Shown here: positions 56,039 through 64,000 of the stretch, one piece after another
Position numbering within the stretch: the first letter of the stretch is position 1
Layout of the letters: each line of letters begins with the position of its first letter
Assembly (NCBI GenBank): GCA_024760905.1
Contig: CM045731.1
Location: 24,306,501 to 24,370,500 of the forward strand
Source of the DNA: Plotosus lineatus
Lineage: Eukaryota; Chordata; Actinopteri; Siluriformes; Plotosidae
DNA: 64,000 bases
Direction of reading: 5' to 3'
Program-made: the position numbers and the translations under genes
The notes under the pieces: model-generated
What the model was told of the DNA's origin: nothing
The model's database searches: none
What the model saw: the letters and a program-made list of their open reading frames with translations, nothing else

Positions 56039-59000
56039 CTCTGCTTTTCCATGACTTGACTCCTCGAAGTAGCAGCAGCAGTAGGAGAACCACAACAACA
56101 GTGGAACTGATGATGATGATGATGATGATGATGAAGTTTGCAGGTGCTGTGTTTGGTGGAGTCATTAGCAAATAAAAAGTAACAGTGCAATTAGTTGGAT
56201 TCTGATTGCTCAAAAACTCCCGAAATTAATAATTTTCCATAACAGCAGCTGCAGTTAACAGGTTTATATTAATGCCTCCCACCATTAATGTTCCTATATT
56301 TAAAATAACAATGTTCACGCGTACATAGAAAGCAGATGTTGGACAAAGATTAAACTAAATTAAAGTACATGTTTAATTCCTCTTTCTGTAAATATTACAC
56401 AATAAGTAAAATTAACTTACAGGAACTTCTTTTATGACACATTTATTGTACCTTTACCTTTTTCAGGGGTTTTGTCACTGATCCCTAGGGTTGGTTCTGC
56501 AGGTGTAATGTCTAGAAGAAGTAAAAGATGAAAATACATTGAGTTAAAGAGTGATATGTTTGAGTCCTCTTCACAAACAAGTCTACCCTGGCAGACTGGC
56601 TGGATGAAATCATCAATGATCACTAAATTCAACGGTTAGTAATTCAGAGTAGCAAGGCACTATAGAGTTCTTAGAGCGTGTCAGAGCACAAGTGAGGGGC
56701 ACGGTCATCTACTGCAGCCGATGTTGTCCCCAAACGTAACGACTCTTCGTGCCACCGGATCAGGACCTCGGAGGCCGAGAGAGTGGGATTGTCAAAGTGC
56801 AATGGCACGGCCACTGAAATAACCTTCATGAACAGGTTGTGCACACAAACAAGACCTACAGTGATGGGTAACTGGCGAAGCAAGAGATGGAGATGACCAC
56901 TAGCAATTGTAGTCATGAACCTACATAAAGGCGGCTTTGGACATTGGTCGTTCTTCTTTGGGCACTCAGGGCAGCAAAGAAGTCCGGCAGTATCTACAAG
57001 GACTGAGCAGCCCTATTCAGGACAGTACTGCTCACCTAAGTATGGGAAGGGCCTAAAAAAGGTGGCCCGAAAATTGCCTGCCCTACCAAGTCTGGCCAGG
57101 CTGCCACAGCTGGCAGATCATCCCCCTGAGAGGTTTAAAGAATAAAAAATGTAGAAAGTAGCTAATATTAGGAGCATGGAACATCTGTACCTTAATGGAC
57201 AGAGACAAAGTTGATAGACCACTCCATCTTTGTGCCTATATGTTGGGCTTCTCCTCTGTTGACAACGGATGTCTTCCCTCCACCTCCAGGAGGGATACAG
57301 ATCCTGACTGCTGCTTATGGATCAAATGACAGTTCAATGTACCCACTTGTCTTGGAGCCCTTAGGTGGTTTGTTGGAAAATGTGTTACCTGGAGACTCCC
57401 TCATTGTCCTGGGCAACTCCAACATCCATGTGGGCAATGACAGCATGATCTGGAAAGGTGGGTTCATCAATTATGGCCTCTGTAATCTGCCCCTAAATGG
57501 TGTGTTGGACTACTCTGCTCGTCACGGTTTGTCCATCACGGACACCGTGTTTGAATGAAAGGGTGTCCATAAGTGCACTTGGCACAAGGTCACTCAAGGT
57601 CACAATTCGATGATCGACTTTGTCGCTGTGTCATCAGACCTGCGGCCTCCTATTCTGGACACTTGGGTGATGAGAGGATCTGATCTGTGAACTGATCACC
57701 AGCTGGTGGTGAACTGGCTCTGATGTTAGGGGAGGCCACCATCCAAACCTGACAAGACCAAGCATGTAGTTAGGGTCTTCTTTTAGTGGGAACTTTAATT
57801 CCCACATCTGCCAGAGCTACAACCACATCGCGAAGAAGGCAGGGGACATGGAATCTGAATGGGTCATGTTTCGTGCCTCCATTACTAAGCAAGCAGCCCA
57901 TAGCTGTGGCTGGTGCTCGGTAGGGGCTTGGAAATTGACTATCAGTTGGTCTGGAAAAGATTCGGAACCACCATCTGATTCCTCAGGAGGGAGAAGCAGT
58001 TCCCCACAAATACTGTTTACAGTGGAGTGGGGAGCTGCTCACCTCAACTGTGAATGTTGTCGAATGATGGAAGGAATACTTTAAGGACCTCCTCAATCCT
58101 ACCAACAGAGAGCTTCTGTGAGTATGTCTGTGGAGGATGGAGACCCTTTCGCTTTGGATGGGGGGTCCACCCAGCACGTTGACTGAGGTAGCTGAGGTAG
58201 TCAAAAATCTTCTCAGTGTTCTTGCTCTAGGGATGAATTCCACCGTGAATATCTCAGGGCTTTGGATGTTGTAGGACTGTCTTTGTGGGCATGCCTTTGC
58301 AGCATCGCATTGTCATCGTGGACCATAACTCTGGATTGGCAAACCAGGTTGGTAATCCCCCTTTTAAGAAAGGGGCGCTGGATTGTGTGTTCAAATTATT
58401 GTGGAATCACACTCCTCAGCCTACCTGGGGAAGTCCATGTATGGAGAGGAGGATTCATACAATGGTTGAATTTTGGATTCAGAATGAACAATGTGGTTTC
58501 TTCCTGGACTCAGCCCTCGTGGCCAGCTCTATACAGTGGTACCTTGACCTACGAGTGCCAAAAAGCTCTCCCATGAAACGAGCAAAATTTTGATTTACGA
58601 GCTCTGCTAAGGAAATGGCTTTTCTGGACCGATTAGCCTTGTATTCTTCTGAGTGTATTCCTCCACGCTCCGAGAATGCCTTGTGCAGTTTACTTCATTT
58701 TCTGTAACAGCTTTATCCTAATTAGGGTAATGGGAAGGCTGGTGCCCATCCCAACCAACTCCAGGCGAGGGCAGAGTACACCCTGGACAGCTTGCCAGGC
58801 CATCGCAGGGCAGAAACACAATCTGACGGCTTTGTAGCCTACTCTTGTCAAAAATCAGCAATGGTTCTTTTACATACCTCACACCATAGACAGTGAGAGA
58901 CATGGTCGGCCTTTGATAACCCAGTTAGCTGCACTGGGGGGACAGTGACAACCTGTGGTAACTGGGGATGCCCTTCCTGTCACAACCCTTTTTAGCAAGG

Positions 59001-60364
59001 GACAGAAACACGCTGACGACTTTGCAGCCTTCTCTTTACGAAAGTCAGCAATGGTTCTTTTACATGCCTCTCACCATAGACAGTGAGAGACATGGCCCGC
59101 CATTGATAACCCAGTTAGCCGCACTGGGAGGGACAGTGACAACCTCGTGGAGAGTGGGACTCGAACCCCCAACCTTTGGATCAGTGATCCAGTGCCCTAT
59201 ACCACTAGACCACCACTGCCCCATTTTTATCTTTAATATATTATGTCAAATATATGTGTTTGTGTCAGGTTAAATGAGTTTGGGAAGGGGTTGGAACAGA
59301 TTAATTCGTTTTCTATTATTTCCTATGAGAATTTCTGTTTTATCTCACGAACATTTTGACTTATGAGCGTTCCCTCAGAATGGATTAATTTTGTAAGTCA
59401 AGGTACCACTGTATTCTGCAGGTTCCTGAAGGGAGGATATGAGTTTGCCAAATAAATGTGTTTTGTGTATTTACAGAAAGCTTTTGACCTTGTCTCTCAA
59501 GTTGTCTTGTGGGGTGTACGTCAGGAGTACGATGTACCAGACCCGTTGTTACGAGCCGCTCAGACTCTGTATCACTGGAGCCAGAATTTTGCCCACATCA
59601 GAAACAACAGGTTCAATTTGTTTCCAGTGACAGTTTGAGGCTGGCATGGCTATCTTTAATCACTGATTCTGGTCAGAATTTTTATGGACAGAATTTCTAG
59701 GTGCAGCCGCAGTGTTGAGGGTTTCAGGACCTCCAGCTCTCACTGGAGCGATTCACAGCCGAGTGTGAAGCAGCAGGGATGAGAATCAGCATCTACAAGT
59801 CCAAGTCCATGGGTCTCAACTGGAAAAGGATGGAATGCCCTCTCCAGGTCTGAAATGAGTTCATGCCCCAAGTAGAGGATTTCAAGAATCTCGAAGTCTT
59901 GTTCATGGGTGAGTGAAGGATGGAGCGGAAGATCAACAGGCAAATCACTGAACCCGCTGCTTTGAAGTGGAGAGTGTTTTGGTCTGTCATGATGAAGAGG
60001 GAACTGAACCATATGGCAATGCTCTCAATTTATCAGTCGATCTATGTTCCAAACCTCACCTATGATGACAAGCTTTCAGTAGTGACCGAAAGAACAAGCT
60101 CACTGATACAAGTGGCTGAAATGAGCTTCCTTCGCAGGGTGGTGAGGCTGTCCCAGGGGGAGCTCAAAGTCAAACCGCTGCTTCTCCATGATGAGAGGAG
60201 CCAGTTGAAGTGGCTTGTGCATCTGGTTAGAATGCTGCCCGAACACTTACCTGGTGTGGGTGTGTCCAACCGCTAAGGGACCCTGGGGTCAACGTAGAAA
60301 ATGTCTCTGACCCTATTACTCGACCCTGGACTACTGGACTTAGCGGACGATGATGATCATGATA

Positions 60365-60400
<36 letters not shown>

Positions 60401-62529
60401 TTAAATTTTGGGGTAAATAGGATACTTGTGCTCCACTGTCAGAATATTTATTCAGATATTTATTTTCCTTAGTTACACCATTAATTTCACATGAGGACTA
60501 TTTACAGAAGCTTATTTTACCTTTTACTGTGAGATGGACGTCTCTATAGCCTTCCTTGATCTCACACCTGTAATCTCCTCCATCTTCTACAGTTAGCTGT
60601 GATATGAGTAGAGAGAGATTTCCTGGATTCTGGTCTTTAAAACTCTGAACTCTGTGTGTGTAGTGATTTGTCTGGTCCTTTGGGAAGATTTCTTTGTTAT
60701 CAGATCCATTATAAAAGATCCATCTTAAGGTTTGTGGTGTGGCTTGTAGTTCAGAGCAGGAGCAGGACAGAAGGACAGACTGTCCCACATATCCAATCAC
60801 ATTCTCCCTCTGTGTGTTCAGCGTGCAACCTGGAAAATGAACAAACCCACATCTATAAACTGATACAGTAGTGCTGTATTTTATTCAGTAAGAAGGGGTT
60901 TTTTATATGTATGGGGAAACACTAAAACTTAGATGTTTTTATAGCAGGACAAATATCCTTGTTTTTTTGTATTCTGTTGTGAGTGATGTACGACACTTCC
61001 AAATCCTATTTGGGCTCAGATTGATGCTGCCTTCATGTGCTATTGGAATAATACACAACAGAGCATCATGATTATCGGGGTTACATATGACATGATACAC
61101 CAACTATCCAGAGTCATCATGATGAATGATGAATGTGAGAATATTTTCGAAAGTGAAGCTCCCAGAGCAAGATGTTCCTGAATCTTCATTTACGTACAGC
61201 AAGACCTCCTTGCACTCAATGTATTCACTGAAAACTGGAAACAATATAACTCTTCTGAAGTGGTAAGTTTTCCATATGATTGTCAGCTGCTATGTAATTA
61301 TGTAATGTGTATGTTGTTTCAGTTAAAATCCTTCAAACATTAGCATTGTTTTTTTTATTATTAATACAATCATTGAAAATATTATGCACAAGCATCATCT
61401 CCAGTCACCAGTGAAACTACATAGGGAGCTATGTTGTGGGTACGTCATTGGTCATGTAAACAAACATAAGCACTGTGTGGATTATTTTTAGTATCGAAAA
61501 GGAGTCACCAATGTGCACTATAATTGTTAATAATGGAATTCAGTGACTTGAGAAATAAAGAAAACAATGGACACAATTTTCAAAATATTTTTGCATGAAA
61601 TATTATTATTCTGTTGTGGTTTTCATGAAAGTTGTTTCAGCAAAAACATAATTTGATATTTTCAGTAAACAAATTAACTTATACAAAGAACAATAACATC
61701 AGTTATTGTACATCTTTAAATATGAGACTGTTTGTACTATCATTCAATATGAAAACAAAAAGATATCAAACATGTTATGCATTAAATTATTACTTCACAC
61801 ATTATATATATATATATATTATGAAACTATGAAACTATAAGATTTCAAGCCCTGGTATGAGAGAAAATGGAATTTTTTTATAAGTTCTTGTTTGGCGACA
61901 TGTTGACAGATATACGAACAACAACATCTGAATGTCATTTACATTTATAGCATTTGGCAGATGTTCTCATATTATTATTATTATTAGTAGTAGTAGTAGT
62001 AGTAGTAGCAGTATTTATTTATTTCTTTATTTACTTTTTGAAACTGAGCAATTGAGGGTTAAGTGCCTTGCTCAAGGGCGCAACAGGGGTCATAGTGGGA
62101 TCCAACCACTGACCTTTGGATGAATAACCCATTGCCTTATCCTATAAGCCACCACTGCTGCTACAATATCTTGTATTGCTGATTCAACATTAGCAGTAAC
62201 ATTGAGAATCAAAAGGTGTCATTTACCTTTAACAGTGACTCTGAAGTCTCTGCCACCTCCACCTTCAACACTACACCAATAAAGTCCATCATCCTCTTCA
62301 GTCAGGTGTGATATGAATAGAGAGATTTTTCCTGAAGTGTGATCATTAATCAGCTGAAATCTGTACTGATGACTCTCAGGCGATATCTTTACCCAATGGT
62401 TTTTGTACTTATACCATTTGACTGTAGTAGGTTTGGCATGGAAATCAGGGCAAGAGCAGGACAGCAGAACTGAGCCTCCTGTGTGTGCAGTGATCTCACT
62501 TAGGGATTCATTCTCTTCCAGTCTGCAGC
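55449..62529 (-). CDS. Receptor gene III: ITIM-bearing two-Ig-domain inhibitory receptor (leader outside window)
   Basis: Seven exons join in consistent phase: Ig1 62529-62227, Ig2 60829-60521, stalk 56511-56458 (ITPAEPTLGISDKTPEK), transmembrane 56146-56039, tail 55933-55878, 55699-55634, 55556-55449 (stop). The Ig exons have SVLLSCSC, the core Trp, DGLYWC and DGGDYRC. The tail has VLYAAI (Tyr 55681-55679), VTYSSV (55544-55542) and VHYKPV (55526-55524), all fitting the S/I/V/L-x-Y-x-x-I/V/L motif that recruits SHP phosphatases. The helix starts with eight Ile encoded by an ATC microsatellite, then Val and Leu runs. The transmembrane exon ends at a GC rather than GT donor. Introns hold LINE-2 copy e and SINEs. 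No leader was found up to 64000. Confidence 0.8.
56915..57240 (+). pseudogene. Possible LINE-3 5' end
   Basis: 57160-57215 reads in one frame as a WN-x-CTLMDRDKVDRP stretch, like the start of the LINE-3 endonuclease (WNVRTLMD-type). Upstream frames (56915-57145) are Lys/Pro-rich without known domain. It lies antisense in a gene III intron and joins LINE-2 copy e near 57240. 56640-56914 is unrecognised. Confidence 0.4.
58534..59411. mobile_element. pogo/Tigger-like MITE with nested SINEs
   Basis: Ends CAGTGGTACCTTGACC (58534) and, reversed, CAGTGGTACCTTGACT (59411), directly flanked by TA on both sides (58532-58533, 59412-59413). Internal TACGAG and TTATGAGCG words match the style of Tigger MITEs. 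SINE-1 (58690-58840) and reversed SINE-2 copies (58850-59221) inflate it from ~350 bp. Confidence 0.85.
58690..59221 (-). repeat. SINE-1 and SINE-2 copies inside the MITE
   Basis: 58690-58840 is SINE-1 tail reversed (CTAATTAGGGTAATGGG, GAGGGCAGAGTACACCC). 58845-58965 and 58967-59221 are two reversed SINE-2 copies. The second keeps its head (TGGATCAGTGATCCAGTGCC, CACTAGACCACCACTGCC) and stops at the RTE 5'-like GATGCCCTTCCTGTCACAAC. Confidence 0.75.
60830..62226 (-). other. Intron between Ig1 and Ig2 of gene III
   Basis: AT-rich intron. The only recognised element is a reversed SINE-4 at 61935-62165 (GCAAGTGCCTT-type body read as TTAAGTGCCTTGCTCAAGGG, and GCATTTGGCAGATG as the V-SINE-type tail) with ATT/AGT runs at 61971-62008. 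60900-61930 shows no gene. Confidence 0.7.
61935..62165 (-). repeat. SINE-4 (V-SINE-like) copy
   Basis: Reverse complement: head TGGCTTATAGGATAAGGC with B box GGTTGGATCCC, body CCTTGAGCAAGGCACTTAACC, tail CATCTGCCAAATGC. Same family as 5461-5645. Confidence 0.75.
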
Positions 62530-62827
62530 CTGGAGAAACACAGCAGTTATTGATCTGTTCATAAACAGCTCACCATCTGCAGCAACTCTACACAACTACA
62601 GACAACTTGAAACTACAAGACAAATGATTTCATATTCACTTACGAAACCATGAACAGATAACTTGCTCAAAATTATACAAATACAGATACAAGTCAAAAT
62701 CTGAGATGTAATCATCATTTATTTTTTTCTATAAAGGTTATTTGAAAGTTTTAGAGATTTTAATTCATTCAGACCCTCACAAGAAGTACATATACAGGAA
62801 GTGCAAACTTAGCAATATGTCATAGAT

Positions 62828-63729
62828 CAGGGGTCGGGAACCTCATGTGGCTCTTTTGATGACTGTATCTGGCTCTCAGATAAATCAGGTGGCCCTTCTT
62901 AACAGAATAACTAATACATAATTTTGCTGTCATTTAAATAAAAATACAGAAAAAAGCCATCAAATAAAACAAAAACAAATAAATAAATCTCACGCATTTT
63001 AATCTATACATCTATTTTCAATGCCACTTGTCACTGTGGCGCACAGCGGAGAGCCAATCCTTTATGTACTTCAGTATATGGGAGGGTCCGATACCTTGAA
63101 ACTCTAATTTTATTGGATTATATGCAACAGCCTGCGGGAGTTGTTTTTGGATCAAAAGGTTTCCCTCGTTTTTGATCCACTCATTTGCATGAAAGAAAGC
63201 AGAACTGGCAAGTAAACACAAATGGACAGACATGGAAAAACTTCAACCCGCAGACCAGTTGATTGTCAACACTTGGAAAGCACTTCCTGTCACATAGCAA
63301 ACACTGCAGTGCGTGAGTCTTGCCGTATTGACCATGTTTGGCTCCACATGCGCACACGAGCACTCCTTCTCACACCTGAAAAACACCAAGACCAACCTGC
63401 AGTAACGTTTAACAGAAGAAAGCCTAAACGCCTGCATGAAGCTGAACCTCAGCACATATCAACCAGACTACAAAGCCATCAGCCAAACCATGCAGCACCA
63501 GAAGTTGCATTAATAGTGAGAAGTACTTTTCTTATTAAAAAATAACTTTGTTATGTGTTATGACAATGTTGTTTAAAATAAATTCAGAGTCCTATTATAC
63601 TCTCAAATTGTTGGTCTTCTTTTTCCATTTAGTTGTATTCAGTATTAAAAAAATATATGCCTCTCAGAAGATTAGATTTTAAAATATGTGTTTTTTTGGC
63701 TCTCTCAGTCAAAAAGGTTCCTGACCCCG
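62828..63729 (+). mobile_element. Deletion derivative of hAT-D (902 bp)
   Basis: Ends CAGGGGTCGGGAACCT and, reversed, CGGGGTCAGGAACCT. Perfect 8 bp duplication TCATAGAT (62820-62827, 63730-63737). The left ~360 bp matches 50889-51285, then jumps to the equivalent of 52917 and follows hAT-D to its end. About 1.6 kb of transposase is missing. The remaining C-terminal frame has stops. It lies upstream of Ig1 of gene III, probably in its leader intron. Confidence 0.92.
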
Positions 63730-63764
63730 TCATAGATAAAGCATGAACATATTCACTGTAGAGC

Positions 63765-63990
63765 AACACACACATTCACACTTACACTCACAGCCAGGGA
63801 CAGGTTACTACACCCAATTAGCCTCATCCCCATGTTTTTTGGACTGTGGTAGGAAACCAGTACACCCAGCGGACTCCCACTCAAGTATGAGGGAAACTCC
63901 ATGCAGCCTCACTGAGCCGACAACTTGAACCCAGGCCCTTCTTGTTGTGAGATGGATGTTATTCCACCATGTCACCCACACAATACACAA
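63765..63990 (-). repeat. SINE-1-like copy, antisense
   Basis: Reversed B box (TTGAACCCAGGCCC) with CTTCTTGTTGTGAG and TTTGGACTGTGGTAGGAAACC, as in the SINE-1 head and body. It is cut by the window end region. Confidence 0.65.
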
Positions 63991-64000
63991 ACCGTATGAA

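Larger units (their letters stand above)
57241..60360 (+). pseudogene. LINE-2 copy e, most complete, split by a Tigger-like MITE
   Basis: The order is endonuclease (SSMYPLVLEPLGGLLEN, LIVLGNSNIHVGND, LSITDTVFE, then DHQLVVNWL), linker with QAAHSCGW, RT start (LDWQTRLVIPLL, CSNYCGITLLSLPG), the MITE 58534-59411, RT (MCFVYLQKAFDLVSQVVLWG), and the arm (SIYQSIYVPNLTYDDKL, AEMSFLRRVVRLSQGELKVKPLLL). An (ATG)n tail ends it at about 60340-60400. Numerous shifts and stops. It lies antisense within the stalk-Ig2 intron of gene III. Confidence 0.85.

Overview
The window is vertebrate nuclear DNA and reads as a teleost fish. It has no operons or prokaryotic signals. It carries fish-type non-LTR retrotransposons, a fish Ty3/gypsy element, hAT and pogo/Tigger-like DNA transposons, several tRNA-headed SINE families, many microsatellites and intron-split immunoglobulin (Ig) V-type receptor genes. 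The Ig exons resemble multicopy receptor families I associate with catfish and other otophysans, but I cannot confirm a species without a database search.

Host genes: three paralogous receptor genes lie in tandem on the minus strand. Gene I (11319-14287) has a stop codon in its second Ig exon and a damaged stalk exon. Gene II (41196-43892) is open in every exon I can place: leader, Ig1, Ig2, stalk, transmembrane and a short tail. Gene III (55449-62529, leader outside the window) encodes two Ig domains, a stalk, a transmembrane helix and a three-exon tail with three ITIM-type tyrosine motifs, so it should be an inhibitory receptor. A third copy of the 3' flank of genes I and II survives alone at 49240-49610, inside a long inverted repeat.

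Region by region: 1-5650 holds SINEs and a decayed Ty3/gypsy element. 5755-7290 is an antisense LINE (LINE-2) carrying a foldback hAT MITE. 7695-14290 is gene I and its 3' flank, invaded by two RTE copies. 14654-18240 is RTE, LINE-2 and SINE debris. 18876-23534 is a hAT element hosting a full-length RTE. 23790-24640 is a LINE-2 interrupted by LTR-like DNA. 25310-28060 and 30840-39540 are two copies of one segment. The second copy carries a 5.2 kb unclassified DNA transposon that itself hosts a nearly intact RTE. 41196-44570 is gene II with its promoter side. 45350-48555 is nested SINE/RTE/hAT/RTE. 48786-49955 is the inverted repeat. 50310-53890 is a LINE-2 hosting a full-length hAT with an almost complete transposase. 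55449-62529 is gene III, with a LINE-2 and a nested Tigger-like MITE in one intron. 62828-63729 is a deletion derivative of the same hAT.

Working together: the RTE family supplies the 3' end, and apparently part of the 5' end, of a tRNA-headed SINE (SINE-2), which it probably mobilises. The complete hAT at 50889-53691 is the likely relative of the 902 bp derivative near the right edge. Segmental duplication plus transposon insertion explains most of the spacing between the receptor paralogues. Coordinates of decayed elements are approximate unless a target-site duplication (TSD) is quoted.
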